64,000 nt of DNA from Arcanobacterium_A bovis. GTDB taxonomy: Bacteria > Actinomycetota > Actinomycetes > Actinomycetales > Actinomycetaceae. Below the pieces are notes generated by a model. That model made no database searches. It saw only the letters and a list, made by a program, of their open reading frames with translations, and was not told where the DNA came from. Below, piece after piece: positions 16,529 through 26,385 of the stretch. The stretch lies in the NCBI RefSeq assembly GCF_042655305.1, contig NZ_JBHSLR010000005.1. The stretch is one strand, 5' to 3'. Within the stretch, counting starts at the first letter, position 1; each line of letters begins with the position of its first letter. The position numbers and the translations under genes were made by a program.

Positions 16529-18046
16529 TTACGCTTCCAACATTTCCCGTGCACGCCGGTGCTGAGAAACTACTTCATACGGTCCAGAAACCAATTGTTC
16601 GCGCAGTATCTGTTCAATTCCACGATGTACAGCTTGTGCATACTGCTGCGATGCTCGCACTACGGAGCGCTTATGCCAATTGCGTGCGAGCCACCACACT
16701 GCTAAAGCAATAGCGACTCCCCCGGCACCCATGCCCACACGTACCGGAACCTCAGCGGAAGGAAAGCCCACTGCAACGCCGATACAGCCCGCCGTCACCA
16801 GCATAAACGCGAAAAACATCGCAAGCCACAGCGAAGTTCTTGAAATCTTGGGCAACGCGACTTCCTTCAACGCATGGCCCACAGAACGCCGTAGTCGTTC
16901 GGCCCCAGACACATTCGCTACTACCGCTTCGCGCCATTCCGGTGGCAATGCTTCGCTTACATAATTCGTCCATGCATCTCTGATCGCCACGATCATCGTA
17001 TGTGAAGGCTGGTCGGGCGCAACGAGCGCCGTGTTCGTCACTTTCCCACCGGCGTCGGCGATTGAGGCGACGACGGCGGGCACACCCGAAGCCCGGACAA
17101 CCCGGTCGACGATCTCCTCGAAAGCCTGCCCTTCCAGCTCGGGCTCCTTCGGCGCCAAGTAACGAGCAACACGCTGTGAAATAGCATCGATCTCGCTCAA
17201 TGCTGTTTGCGCTGCCAGTGAGCTCGCCTGCACCGCTTTCTCAAACTCCTGATGGACGGGTTCTAGCCCGATCCTATGCAAAGCTGAAACCGGATATACC
17301 GGCACATCTCCTAAGCCATCCTTGCGCAATAATGCACGCAAATCTTGGAGCAAATCAGCAACGCGCTCACTCGGCACGGTATCAATATGGTTGAGCACCA
17401 CGATCATCGAATCGCTTCGCTGACGCAGATTTTCGAGATACTGCTGGTGCAAAATTTGGTCGGCATATTTCTGCGGATCAAGCACCCACACCAGCACGTC
17501 AATCATAGGGATTAGCTTTCCTACCAGCATCGAATGTGCCACGCGGATTGAATCGTGATCCGGCAAATCGAGGAGCACTAGCCCGTTCAACTCTGAGTCG
17601 TCAACGAGCACGGAATTATGACTAATGCGCCTGCTTGGCTCCACACCAAGGTAGTCCAGCAAAGTTGTAGTATCGATCCCCCATGTACACGCCGTAGCAC
17701 GTTCAGTGGTGGGACGCAGTTCGCCGGCATCAGCAAAATCGAAGCCAGTTATCGCATTGAACAGCGTAGACTTCCCCGATCCAGTACCTCCCACCAGCGC
17801 CGCAACCGTTATACCCGCACCAAATTCGGTCCGTTCACGCACCTGAGCAAGATCTTGTCGTGCACGCTGGATTACGGCGAGATTTACGTAGTTTTCACAA
17901 GCGTCAAGCGCTTCAGTGAGCGCGGCTAACCGATGTTTGACTCTCGCATCGTCGTCTCCGGCGGTGACTCTCACGTCGTCGTCTCCGCCAGCGGCCGACG
18001 CCGAATGCTCACCGCGCGCAATATTTTCTTTCACGAGATCCCTCAC
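16529..18046 (-). CDS. Dynamin-like membrane GTPase (second of a coupled pair)
   Basis: The 505-residue protein has a P-loop GGTGSGKST (86-94), a switch region RPTTERATA, LDLPDHDS (G3) and LNHID (G4). Near the C-terminus two hydrophobic helices (LWLAMFFAFMLVTAGCIGVAVGF and VGMGAGGVAIALAVWWLA) form a membrane hairpin. This architecture matches bacterial dynamin-like or YfjP-type GTPases that act on membranes. Its start overlaps the stop of the upstream GTPase by four bases (ATGA), so the two are translated together and probably form a hetero-complex. The exact role is unknown. Confidence 0.8.
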   Translation of the reverse strand: MRDLVKENIARGEHSASAAGGDDDVRVTAGDDDARVKHRLAALTEALDACENYVNLAVIQRARQDLAQVRERTEFGAGITVAALVGGTGSGKSTLFNAITGFDFADAGELRPTTERATACTWGIDTTTLLDYLGVEPSRRISHNSVLVDDSELNGLVLLDLPDHDSIRVAHSMLVGKLIPMIDVLVWVLDPQKYADQILHQQYLENLRQRSDSMIVVLNHIDTVPSERVADLLQDLRALLRKDGLGDVPVYPVSALHRIGLEPVHQEFEKAVQASSLAAQTALSEIDAISQRVARYLAPKEPELEGQAFEEIVDRVVRASGVPAVVASIADAGGKVTNTALVAPDQPSHTMIVAIRDAWTNYVSEALPPEWREAVVANVSGAERLRRSVGHALKEVALPKISRTSLWLAMFFAFMLVTAGCIGVAVGFPSAEVPVRVGMGAGGVAIALAVWWLARNWHKRSVVRASQQYAQAVHRGIEQILREQLVSGPYEVVSQHRRAREMLEA

Positions 18047-19647
18047 TTCACATAATTCAATAACTCGCCGGCACGCAAGCGCAATACTGTACTATCGCCA
18101 AAATTGAGTTCGTCAAGTGGCGAAGTATATACAGCTACCAGTGAATCCAATGCTTCTCGCACGACTTTTGCAAGTATCGCACGCGCTTCCCACGCACTCT
18201 TTTCCATACCGAGCGATACTGCCACCTTCATCGCGCCCGCAATGCCTCCAGCGGCAGATCCGATTATCGCCGCATTTCCTGCCGGCCCAAACCACGCATT
18301 TTGCGGTGCCGTTTTACCGAGTGCAGCAAGTTGCGTCTTCCACTGAGCGAGGGCGTCTTGCACGATTGCTTCACGATTGAGTTTTTCCTGTGCGGCAGCA
18401 AGAAAATCGCGGGTATCGACGACGTCGTTGCGCCACGCGTCGTTGATAGCGTTTTCCGAGGCTACTAAGCCTTGCGTCAATGCGACCTGTGCCGAGGTGA
18501 GCACTGAGTCAAAAAGAGTCGTTGCGGCATTATCGCGCGCTTCGGTGCGCTTTTGAAATATGCTCGGCTTTTTGCCAGAGATGAGCGAGGATAGCGGACC
18601 GCCAGTTGACGCAAGCGACAACCATGCCGTTGTTGGTGCGCCCTGACCAAATCGCCCCGCCGAAATATTAGTTGCTAATTTCTCGATTGGCGCCTGCGCC
18701 CCTTCAACCGCTTTATCTTTCAAATCGACGATAGCATTTTCCTGCATCTCCACCACGTCAGCAAGATTGAGCAAATCTGCACGTAAGATCGGCAACGTTG
18801 CGGCGGTTGTGCGATCAACTAGCGTGTTTCCCATCCGAGATTTGGCAATTGCAACAAGCCATGCTCGCAGTTCCGACACCGTCGCTGGTGGCAGCATTCC
18901 CACCATTGGCCCTTGATCAGGAATAATAAAGAGAGGGCTGTCTTCAAGACCCAAGGCGACCATACGTTGCGCGAGGTCACCACGCACAGGCTTCATAGCG
19001 CGTTCGGAAACTCGGTTGAGCACAACACCGCATGTCAAGCCGCGTTTATGCGCCATATCGAGAATCGCCCACGCGAGTGCATCGCCGTAACGTGCCGCCG
19101 TCGTCACAAATAACCACAAATCAGCAGAATCTAGCAAACGGTTTGAAAGCTCGCGATTGGCGTCCTCTACTGAGTCCAAATCGGGCGCATCTATAACCAC
19201 GATTCCTGGCAACGCGTGTTCGCTTACCTTATAGGTGCTAAAACTCTTAAGAATGTGAGTGTCCATAACCGAAGCATCGCTCGGATGAATGAGCGCAACC
19301 GGAACTCGCGTCGTTGGCCGCAGCACCGACGCCTCCGTCACCTCTGCCCCAACCAACGAATTGACGATCGTCGATTTTCCAGCGCCCGAAGAGCCACCCA
19401 ACACAATAATTGCAGGCAGATTTGACGATTCAAGATGCGGTAAAATCCGAGCTTCCAGCTGCGTGATTAATTTTTGACGTGCAGCTTCGATCTCGTATGT
19501 GCCAGGCAAATCGAGCGGCAAATTAGTTGCCCGCAAAACCTGCAAAGTGCGACGCACGAGATGGGCCAATTCAGCGCGATCAATAGGAACATTACTCACT
19601 CTTCTATTTGTACCCCATTTTCGTGGATTATGTTTCTCATCGGCCAT
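18043..19647 (-). CDS. Dynamin-like GTPase (first of a coupled pair)
   Basis: The 534-residue protein has GGSSGAGKST (84-93), RPTTRVPVAL, VIDAPDLDSVED (G3) and LNRVS (G4-like). Long helical segments follow the GTPase core. Unlike its partner it has at most short hydrophobic stretches (NAAIIGSAAGGIAGAMKVAVSLG, around residue 475). Pairs of unequal GTPases of this kind are common in actinobacteria and resemble dynamin pairs linked to membrane remodelling or stress. Function is inferred from fold only. The upstream 266 bases to tRNA-Arg hold no recognisable feature. Confidence 0.78.
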   Translation of the reverse strand: MADEKHNPRKWGTNRRVSNVPIDRAELAHLVRRTLQVLRATNLPLDLPGTYEIEAARQKLITQLEARILPHLESSNLPAIIVLGGSSGAGKSTIVNSLVGAEVTEASVLRPTTRVPVALIHPSDASVMDTHILKSFSTYKVSEHALPGIVVIDAPDLDSVEDANRELSNRLLDSADLWLFVTTAARYGDALAWAILDMAHKRGLTCGVVLNRVSERAMKPVRGDLAQRMVALGLEDSPLFIIPDQGPMVGMLPPATVSELRAWLVAIAKSRMGNTLVDRTTAATLPILRADLLNLADVVEMQENAIVDLKDKAVEGAQAPIEKLATNISAGRFGQGAPTTAWLSLASTGGPLSSLISGKKPSIFQKRTEARDNAATTLFDSVLTSAQVALTQGLVASENAINDAWRNDVVDTRDFLAAAQEKLNREAIVQDALAQWKTQLAALGKTAPQNAWFGPAGNAAIIGSAAGGIAGAMKVAVSLGMEKSAWEARAILAKVVREALDSLVAVYTSPLDELNFGDSTVLRLRAGELLNYVK

Positions 19648-19913
19648 CTTTACGGCGCGAATTTACCTAGTATGTTGCGATTTTTCTGATATGTTCCGCT
19701 AGGTGTTTCGTACGCCCAACGCATCGTCGCGTTTGTTTCGGATTAGGCTCAGTATGACGACGTCGTACGCGCAGCCTGTTGCGTAAGCGCGGTTTCTTAC
19801 GACCTTGGGTTTTTGGGAGAAAGATTCGGCATTAGCCAGATAACCACACGCACAACACACCTAGTTAGCGGTTTGCCGGCAAAAACGGTAAATTAGTGAT
19901 GGATTTCGTCCTT

Positions 19914-19986
19914 GCCTCCATAGCTCAATGGATAGAGCACCAGACTTCTAATCTGTAGGTTGTGGGTTCGAGTCCCGCTGGGGGCG
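19914..19986 (+). tRNA. tRNA-Arg (anticodon TCT)
   Basis: A 73-base cloverleaf has acceptor stem GCCTCCA/TGGGGGC, D arm TAGCTCAATGGATAGAGCA, anticodon loop CTTCTAA with TCT, and T arm GTGGGTTCGAGTCCCGC. CCA is not encoded. A strong hairpin follows. Confidence 0.96.
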
Positions 19987-19989
19987 CTT

Positions 19990-20021
19990 ATCTCCCACCG
20001 AAATAGCTTTTCGGTGGGAGA
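19990..20021 (+). terminator. Terminator of tRNA-Arg
   Basis: ATCTCCCACCGAAA and TTTCGGTGGGAGAT form a long stem followed by TCTTATTT. Confidence 0.8.
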
Positions 20022-20052
20022 TTCTTATTTGCCGATTTGATAGGCTAGTTCG

Positions 20053-20712
20053 GTGAGTAATTTTTCTGCGCAAAATACGCCTATTGTTTGGATCGACTGT
20101 GAAATGACCGGTCTCGACCTCGACGTCGATGCTCTCGTTGAAATCGCCGTCGTGGTTACCGATGCGGAACTCAATCCGCTCGACACTGGCCTTGACCTCG
20201 TCATTCGCCCGTCCCAAGCAGCCGTTGAACATATGAATCCTTTTGTTCGTAACATGCATACCACTACTGGTCTAATTGACGAGTGGGACGAGGGCTTGAG
20301 CATGGAAGAAGCCCAGGCACAGACTCTTGCCTATATAAAGCGTTTTGTTCCGGATGCCGGAAAAGCCCCGCTGGGAGGCAATTCCGTTGGCACGGACCGC
20401 ACCTTCTTGGCCCGCGACATGCCTGAGCTCGTGGATCATCTTCACTACCGAGTAGTCGATGTGTCATCCATCAAGGAACTCGCAAAACGTTGGTTCCCAC
20501 GCACATACTTTGCCTCCCCAGAAAAGACTGGAAATCACCGCGCATTGGGAGATATTTACGATTCTATCGATGAGATGCGTTACTACCGTTCAGTGCTCTT
20601 ACCCCACGGTGAAGGGCCGACTTCCGAGGAAGCGCGCGCACTAGCAGCAGAAATCACTAAAGATTTAACTGCCGATCGTGCACAACGCGCACACGAAAAA
20701 CTTAAGAACTGA
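20053..20712 (+). CDS. orn: Oligoribonuclease
   Basis: The 219-residue DEDDh exonuclease begins IVWIDCEMTGLDLDVDALVEIA, with D15 and E17 as metal ligands. ...RTYFASPEKTGNHRALGDIYDSIDEMRYYR holds the later His and Asp. It degrades 2-5 nt RNA fragments to mononucleotides and, in actinobacteria, clears pGpG from cyclic-di-GMP turnover. The start is GTG with TAGGCT six bases upstream and no Shine-Dalgarno, so a leaderless mRNA is likely. It lies between tRNA genes, and a hairpin at 20774-20817 follows. Confidence 0.95.
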   Translation: MSNFSAQNTPIVWIDCEMTGLDLDVDALVEIAVVVTDAELNPLDTGLDLVIRPSQAAVEHMNPFVRNMHTTTGLIDEWDEGLSMEEAQAQTLAYIKRFVPDAGKAPLGGNSVGTDRTFLARDMPELVDHLHYRVVDVSSIKELAKRWFPRTYFASPEKTGNHRALGDIYDSIDEMRYYRSVLLPHGEGPTSEEARALAAEITKDLTADRAQRAHEKLKN

Positions 20713-20773
20713 TGCAAGTTTGAAACTTAGGCCGTGTACTTAGGAGCTTATGCAAGCGCTAGCTGGGTGATTT

Positions 20774-20817
20774 TTTGGTGGGCTACCGCGCTTGTATGGG
20801 CGTGGCTGCCCACCAAA
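20774..20817 (+). terminator. Hairpin after orn
   Basis: TTTGGTGGGC and GCCCACCAAA pair across a 24-base loop. The rest of the 268-base gap before tRNA-Lys holds no gene I can support. Confidence 0.55.
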
Positions 20818-20944
20818 TCGCTTGTTGATGCGCCTAGTTTACAGACGCAGCTTGCATGCGCGTCGTCGTAAAACGGCCGATTAGGGCGAACGGACGAACG
20901 CAGCACCCAAGCTCGGCCGAGCGTTCTGCAAGCTCAAGACAACG

Positions 20945-20974
20945 CAAAAGGCTCGTCTTTCGACGAGCCTTTTG
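20945..20974 (-). terminator. Terminator of tRNA-Lys
   Basis: CAAAAGGCTCGTC/GACGAGCCTTTTG forms a tight hairpin just downstream of the tRNA on the minus strand. Confidence 0.8.
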
Positions 20975-20980
20975 GTTTCG

Positions 20981-21053
20981 TACACCGCCTGGGACTCGAA
21001 CCCAGAACCCTCTGATTAAGAGTCAGATGCTCTGCCAGTTGAGCTAGCGGTGC
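20981..21053 (-). tRNA. tRNA-Lys (anticodon CTT)
   Basis: On the minus strand the acceptor stem GCACCGC/GCGGTGT, D arm TAGCTCAACTGGCAGAGCA, anticodon loop with CTT and T arm CTGGGTTCGAGTCCCAG form a 73-base cloverleaf. CCA is not encoded. Confidence 0.96.
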
Positions 21054-21255
21054 GCAACGTGTTATAGCTTAGCGAACCAAGCAGAAAATTTGCAAGCTAA
21101 CTCCATCAATCAAGCCTGTGACCTCAGGCACAACGACTCTCGTGCATGAAGAATTACCATTTTCCCAAAAGTCAGCGTCACATCGCATTTTATATCTCAG
21201 ACCGATAAACTAAAGTCGAATTCCATATTCAAAAGCTATCTTGAAGAGGAAAAGC

Positions 21256-22185
21256 GTGTCTACACCTATCGTTACGCTCGCAACGAGCTCACAGTTCCCC
21301 AATCTTGATCCAGACGAACAAGGTTTGCCCGACGCTCTACGCGAGCGCGGAATTGAACCACGCATTGCCGTTTGGGACGACCCAAGCGTCAATTGGGACG
21401 ACGCCGGCGTCGTCGTCGTGCGCTCAGTGCGCGATTACGCCCTGAACCGGCAGAAATTCATCGATTGGGCGCGATCGGTACCACGCATCCTCAATTCAGC
21501 TGAAACGATGGCTTGGAACACTGACAAGCACTATCTCCAAAGCCTTGCCAAGCGCGGCCTTCCAACCATTCCAACAATCTGGCTTGAACCGGAACAAAAC
21601 CTCAGTAAGCAACAGATACATTCGCGTTTCCCAGCTTCTGGCGATTTTGTTGTCAAACCGACCGTGTCATCGGGCGGTCGTGGCACCGGCCGTTACACCT
21701 CTACAGACGCTGCATCCCGCTCTGAGGCGATAGACCACGCCATGTATGAACTTTCCGAGGGACGCTCAGTTATGGTGCAGCGATACTTGGACGTCATCGA
21801 CCGTCAAGGCGAGACTTCGCTTATCTACCTCAACGGATTGGCTTCATACCAGGTAGAAAAGGAGCCAATGCTCCACCCACGTTTCCGCTCCGCCAAGGAC
21901 TCACACGTAGTCGACGAAGTCGCACATCTTGCCGACGCCTCTGAAGAAACCTGGCGTTGGGGCGAACAAATCCGCAAGGCCTTGCATGGATACATCAAAG
22001 ACGTAACCGGCCGTGATGAGCTTTTGCTTTTCAATCGCGTTGACATTGTGCGTGGCGACGAACAATCAGATTCAGAGTTCTACGTGATGGAAGTTTCACT
22101 GATTGACGGCTCACTTTATCTAGGTTCCGACGACGATCTTGTCGGTCGTTTCGCAGACGCAATCCAAACACGCATTTCTTGGTAA
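21256..22185 (+). CDS. ATP-grasp domain protein
   Basis: The 309-residue protein has the ATP-grasp pattern: DFVVKPTVSSGGRGTGRY (phosphate-binding loop), VMVQRYLDVIDRQGETSLIYLNG and a C-terminal FYVMEVSLIDGSLYLG with the metal-binding Glu. It resembles RimK/glutathione-synthetase-like ligases, which join a carboxylate to an amine using ATP. The substrate cannot be told from sequence. The start GTG at 21256 is preferred because GAGGA (21246-21250) lies five bases upstream; a TTG at 21241 precedes that site. The gene stands alone between tRNA genes. Confidence 0.82.
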   Translation: MSTPIVTLATSSQFPNLDPDEQGLPDALRERGIEPRIAVWDDPSVNWDDAGVVVVRSVRDYALNRQKFIDWARSVPRILNSAETMAWNTDKHYLQSLAKRGLPTIPTIWLEPEQNLSKQQIHSRFPASGDFVVKPTVSSGGRGTGRYTSTDAASRSEAIDHAMYELSEGRSVMVQRYLDVIDRQGETSLIYLNGLASYQVEKEPMLHPRFRSAKDSHVVDEVAHLADASEETWRWGEQIRKALHGYIKDVTGRDELLLFNRVDIVRGDEQSDSEFYVMEVSLIDGSLYLGSDDDLVGRFADAIQTRISW

Positions 22186-22395
22186 AACAGATAATCAGCT
22201 GAGCAAATACGTTGATTGCTGTAGTCGCGCACGATTTCAAACGTGGCCATAGAAGCCAAATACGTGCGCGACTACCGCATAAGTTCACAACTTCAGTTCT
22301 CAGCAACTACCAGTGGTGACACTGATCACGGAGCGGAAATTATTCCCTCGACACAAATACTTGATATAGTTTTTATTCGTTGCGAAAGCACACAT

Positions 22396-22468
22396 GGTGG
22401 CTATAGCTCAGCGGTAGAGCACCTGGTTGTGGTCCAGGGGGTCGCGGGTTCAATCCCCGTTAGCCACC
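22396..22468 (+). tRNA. tRNA-His (anticodon GTG)
   Basis: The cloverleaf has acceptor stem GTGGCTA/TAGCCAC, anticodon GTG and T arm GCGGGTTCAATCCCCGT. The extra 5' G at 22396 faces C at 22468, the signature of tRNA-His. The 210 bases upstream hold no other feature. Confidence 0.96.
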
Positions 22469-22474
22469 CCAATA

Positions 22475-22507
22475 AAACATCAGCGTCCCCGTGGAGCTGG
22501 TGTTTTT
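22475..22507 (+). terminator. Terminator of tRNA-His
   Basis: AAACATCAGC and GCTGGTGTTTTT form a stem that runs into a T-run. Confidence 0.75.
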
Positions 22508-22606
22508 CATTTCTTGCCCGAGGAACTCATGTACAGTAGTTGCGAAAATCGCCCCTCAAATCCAAGCCATCAACAATGAAACCGCCTAAACAGGTAAACT
22601 TGATCT

Positions 22607-25333
22607 GTGGCTAGTTACTCCGAAAATCCAAATTTCTGCACCTCTTCGCCCTCGTCGAAGCCTGCACCTACGTCTGCAGCACTCAACGTCATTCTCGACG
22701 CACTCGAGGATAGCCACGGAATAATTCCACAACCCGATGCCATTCTTGAGGCTTTCACCACCTGGGTAAATTCCACTGGAAAGACGATGTATCCTCATCA
22801 AGAGGAAGCTCTTTTAGCTATCGTCAGCGGCGAACACGTCATCGTTGCCACGCCCACCGGATCGGGAAAATCCTTGATAGCGATGCAAGCGCTCTTCGCT
22901 GCGCTCGCCACCGGCCGCACAGCCTATTACACTGCGCCGCTCAAAGCTCTCGTTTCGGAAAAGTTCTTCGATCTCATTGATCTTTTCGACGCTCAAAACG
23001 TCGGAATGGTCACTGGTGACTCTTCTATCAACGCCGACGCACCGATCATCTGCGCAACAGCCGAAATCTTGGCAAATATCGCGCTCCGTGAGGGAGAAAG
23101 CGCAGATGTAGGCGTCGTCGTCATGGACGAATTCCACTTCTACGCCGATCCACAGCGCGGGTGGGCATGGCAGGTTCCGCTCTTAGAGCTACCACAAGCG
23201 CAGCACATCTTGCTCTCTGCGACCCTCGGCGACACGAGCTTTTTCGTCGAAGATCTCGAAAAACGCACCAATCGCAGCGTAAGCGTGGTGGACGACGCCG
23301 TGCGCCCAGTTCCATTGCATTTTACGTGGTCTGTGGATCCGATACACGAAGTTATTCAAGATCTGGTGGCAACGCATATGGCGCCGGTGTACGTGGTCCA
23401 TTTTTCGCAGCGAGAAGCTGTTGCCCAAGCGCAATCATTGCTTCCGATGTCGCTAATTTCGAAAGAACAAAATGCCAAAATTGCTCAAGCTTTGGGAAAC
23501 TTCAAATTTGGTGCAGGCTTTGGCCAGGTACTTTCTAAACTTCTCCGCTCCGGCATAGGAGTTCACCATGCAGGGCTTTTGCCACGATACCGCCGCCTTG
23601 TTGAAAAACTCACGCAGCAAGGTCTACTGAGCGTAGTGTGTGGAACTGATACTCTCGGCGTCGGTATCAACGTGCCTATTCGCACGGTACTCATCACCTC
23701 GCTGGCAAAATTTGACGGCAATAAAATGCGACACCTCACTGCCCGCGAATTCCATCAAATTGCTGGTCGCGCTGGCCGCGCAGGTTTCGACACCGTCGGT
23801 TACGTGGTGGTGCAGGCGCCCGAACATGAGATTGAGAACGCCCGTCGCATCCGCAAGGCAGGCGATGATCCGCTCAAGCAAAAGCGTGTGCAGAAAGTGA
23901 AGCCGGAGGAGGGAAAGCTCCAGTGGTCAGAGAAAACATTCGAACAGTTGCGTGAGAAAAAACCTGAAACACTGCGTTCACAACTACGCATCAACCATGC
24001 AACAATCCTCAACCTCATGCAACGCCCTGATCCAGTGGCCGCAGCAACTCACCTGCTCACCGCCAATCACGAGCCGAAAACCGCGCATAACCAGCTCATT
24101 CGTCAGGCAATAGAGATTTACAGCTCGTTACGACTAGCAGGCGTAATCGTGCACGAAAATCGGCAGTGGCGGGCCGCTCATCCAGGCGAACCAGCACTGC
24201 GCTTTGCGAAAGAAGTTCCTTCCGATTTCGCACTCAATGCACCTTTATCTCCTTTTGCGCTGAGTGCCTTAGAGCTCCTTGACCCTCTTTCGCCAACTTA
24301 CGCACTCGACGTCGTCTCGGTGATTGAGGCCGTCCAAGAAGAACCTACAGCCGTGCTCATTGCCCAGAAAAAGGTATTGAAAGGCGAATTGATTGGCAAG
24401 CTCAAAGCACAAGGAGTGGAGTATAACGAGCGTATGCAGCTCACCGATGAAGTCACGTGGCCGATGCCGTTAGCGGATTTACTACAACCGGCGCTGGAGA
24501 TTTACGCACAGACCAATCCTTGGGTAAAGAGTCATGATCTGAGTCCGAAGTCTATTGTGCGAGCGATGATTGAGGACGCGATGACGTTCTCAGAATTCGT
24601 CTCCCGCTATGATTTATCCAGATCAGAGGGGGTATTACTCCGGTATCTCACCGATACCTACCGCGCTATGCGCCAGATCATCCCTCTCGACGCTCGCACC
24701 GATGAGCTTGCAGAAATCATCTCCTGGCTCGGGCGTTTGGTGCGTTCCATCGATTCTTCTTTGCTCGACGAGTGGGAAGCCCTCGCCGATGGCCGCATCA
24801 CTACCCAAGAGTTGGCGATGCTTGAGGCTAACGATTCGAGCGACGGCGAAGAGGGAGCGTTCGGCGCAGACGAAAATGGTCACGTACTATTCACCCGCAA
24901 TAAACACGCACTTCGCACGGCAATTCGAAATACACTTTTCAGTGCAGTGAGTGCCTTTGACCGTGAAGACTTCGATTTCCTCGCCGAGTTAGATGCTGGC
25001 ACACACTGGGGTTACGAGCGTTGGGCTGACGCCGCTGATGCCTATTTTGACGAATATAACTACGTGGGCACAGACACGAAAGCACGTTCTGAACAGTTCT
25101 TCCAGATTCTCGAGGATCCTTCCCTAGCCGACTTGATCCAAGCTGGCGCCGACGAGGAATTTGCTAGCGAGGTTCTCGAAGCTCACCTACCGGGTCGCTT
25201 GTGGCTTGCGATCCAAATAATCGACGACGGCAATGACGATCTCGCTTGGGCAATCTGGGCAATCATCGATCTCGATAAGTGCGACGAACGTGATGCCCTC
25301 GAACTACGCATCATTAACGTTGGCCCACGCTAG
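22607..25333 (+). CDS. DEAD/DEAH-box helicase with C-terminal DUF3516-type region
   Basis: The 908-residue superfamily 2 helicase has Walker A ATPTGSGKS (81-89), motif II VVVMDEFHFY (D at about 173), motif III LLSATLGD and motif VI HQIAGRAGRAGF. A long C-terminal region is rich in acidic residues and matches the actinobacterial DUF3516 helicases by layout. The core resembles Ski2/Mtr4 RNA helicases, so a role in RNA handling is likely but unproven. The start GTG is preceded at six bases by TAAACT with no Shine-Dalgarno, suggesting a leaderless mRNA. yggS follows 55 bases on. Confidence 0.87.
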   Translation: MASYSENPNFCTSSPSSKPAPTSAALNVILDALEDSHGIIPQPDAILEAFTTWVNSTGKTMYPHQEEALLAIVSGEHVIVATPTGSGKSLIAMQALFAALATGRTAYYTAPLKALVSEKFFDLIDLFDAQNVGMVTGDSSINADAPIICATAEILANIALREGESADVGVVVMDEFHFYADPQRGWAWQVPLLELPQAQHILLSATLGDTSFFVEDLEKRTNRSVSVVDDAVRPVPLHFTWSVDPIHEVIQDLVATHMAPVYVVHFSQREAVAQAQSLLPMSLISKEQNAKIAQALGNFKFGAGFGQVLSKLLRSGIGVHHAGLLPRYRRLVEKLTQQGLLSVVCGTDTLGVGINVPIRTVLITSLAKFDGNKMRHLTAREFHQIAGRAGRAGFDTVGYVVVQAPEHEIENARRIRKAGDDPLKQKRVQKVKPEEGKLQWSEKTFEQLREKKPETLRSQLRINHATILNLMQRPDPVAAATHLLTANHEPKTAHNQLIRQAIEIYSSLRLAGVIVHENRQWRAAHPGEPALRFAKEVPSDFALNAPLSPFALSALELLDPLSPTYALDVVSVIEAVQEEPTAVLIAQKKVLKGELIGKLKAQGVEYNERMQLTDEVTWPMPLADLLQPALEIYAQTNPWVKSHDLSPKSIVRAMIEDAMTFSEFVSRYDLSRSEGVLLRYLTDTYRAMRQIIPLDARTDELAEIISWLGRLVRSIDSSLLDEWEALADGRITTQELAMLEANDSSDGEEGAFGADENGHVLFTRNKHALRTAIRNTLFSAVSAFDREDFDFLAELDAGTHWGYERWADAADAYFDEYNYVGTDTKARSEQFFQILEDPSLADLIQAGADEEFASEVLEAHLPGRLWLAIQIIDDGNDDLAWAIWAIIDLDKCDERDALELRIINVGPR

Positions 25334-25388
25334 GCACGGACCACCGCGCAGAAACATTTAAGCAGAAGTATTGAAAGAGAGCGAAATA

Positions 25389-26114
25389 ATGGACAGCATC
25401 GATATCGAAGGAAATATTTGCGCAGTTCGTAACCGCATCCGAGCTGCTGCCCTCACCGCAGGCCGTGATCCTAAAGAAATCAAACTCATGCTTGCCGCTA
25501 AATACCAACCCGCCGCACATATCATGCGCGCACTCGCCTGCGGAGAAACTTTATTAGGGCACAATTTAGTGCATCAGCTCGAAGAATCCGAGCGCGATCT
25601 ACTCGCGCTCAACGCTCCGCCCCACACGACTACCGTCATCGGGCACGTTCAATCAAATAAGCTGAGCACGGCAATGACCTACGCGCAGCGGATCGACACC
25701 GTGGACAGCCTCAAATATGCCCAGCGTATCAACCGGCGGCAAGAAGCACGCTGCGCTACAGGCGAGGCCGACGCGCCATATCCCATATTGCTTCAAGTTA
25801 ATTCTTCCGGAGCTACCACCCAGTTTGGATGTGAACCAGATAAGCTACTTGAGCTCGCACAAAGCGTGGTATCTCTCCCCTACGTTACAGTGCAGGGCTT
25901 GATGACTATTGGTGCCAATTCCCCAGATCCCGACGCCGTTGCCACAAGTTTCGCTACTACCCGCAAGCTTTTATCTGAGATGAATCAAATTGACGGACTT
26001 GAAAACGCAGGGGAACTTTCCATGGGAATGACCAGCGATCTTGAACTAGCAGTTGCGCACGGTTCAACACTTGTTCGCGTCGGAACCGCAATTTTTGGTG
26101 CAAGAAATGTTTAG
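25389..26114 (+). CDS. yggS: PLP homeostasis protein, YggS/PROSC family
   Basis: The 241-residue alanine-racemase-fold protein has the N-terminal PLP lysine region (KLMLAAKYQP) and the typical DTVDSLKYAQRINR, LLQVNSSGATTQFGC and ELSMGMTSDLELAVAHGSTLVRVGTAIFG stretches. The last binds the PLP phosphate. YggS keeps free PLP in balance and affects amino-acid pools. The usual GENYVQE motif is divergent (GHNLVHQ). The ATG at 25389 has AAAGAGAG upstream; an in-frame TTG at 25371 lies before that site. Confidence 0.92.
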   Translation: MDSIDIEGNICAVRNRIRAAALTAGRDPKEIKLMLAAKYQPAAHIMRALACGETLLGHNLVHQLEESERDLLALNAPPHTTTVIGHVQSNKLSTAMTYAQRIDTVDSLKYAQRINRRQEARCATGEADAPYPILLQVNSSGATTQFGCEPDKLLELAQSVVSLPYVTVQGLMTIGANSPDPDAVATSFATTRKLLSEMNQIDGLENAGELSMGMTSDLELAVAHGSTLVRVGTAIFGARNV

Positions 26115-26181
26115 GAAAACTGCTTGACTGAATTTAAGCGAAATCTTTGAACCGCGTGAAAAGGATATTTCTTTAAGAGGG

Positions 26182-26201
26182 CCCGGACTCCGTTGTCCGG
26201 G
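26182..26201 (+). terminator. Hairpin after yggS
   Basis: CCCGGAC and GTCCGGG pair around a 6-base loop about 70 bases after yggS. The rest of the gap to pflA is AT-rich and holds no gene. Confidence 0.55.
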
Positions 26202-26385
26202 TTATGTCTCTACTGCTAGAGTAACGACACTTAACCTGGATCACAAATTAATTACCGGCTTTGAGAAATGGTGCGATTTTCAATTCAACATATTTCAATG
26301 CTCAATTATTTTAACCGCACATTAGACGGGAATATATACTTCAAAATGTTCTCCTGAAAGCCAGGAACACTAAGATAACGGCTCG

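Noticed and set aside
16318..16713. A 131-residue plus-strand frame upstream of ssb
   Set aside because: It runs over the tandem repeats and the end of the GTPase gene, with no ribosome site; the apparent peptide repeats come from the DNA repeats.
20856..21047. A 63-residue plus-strand frame
   Set aside because: It reads through a terminator hairpin and the antisense of tRNA-Lys.
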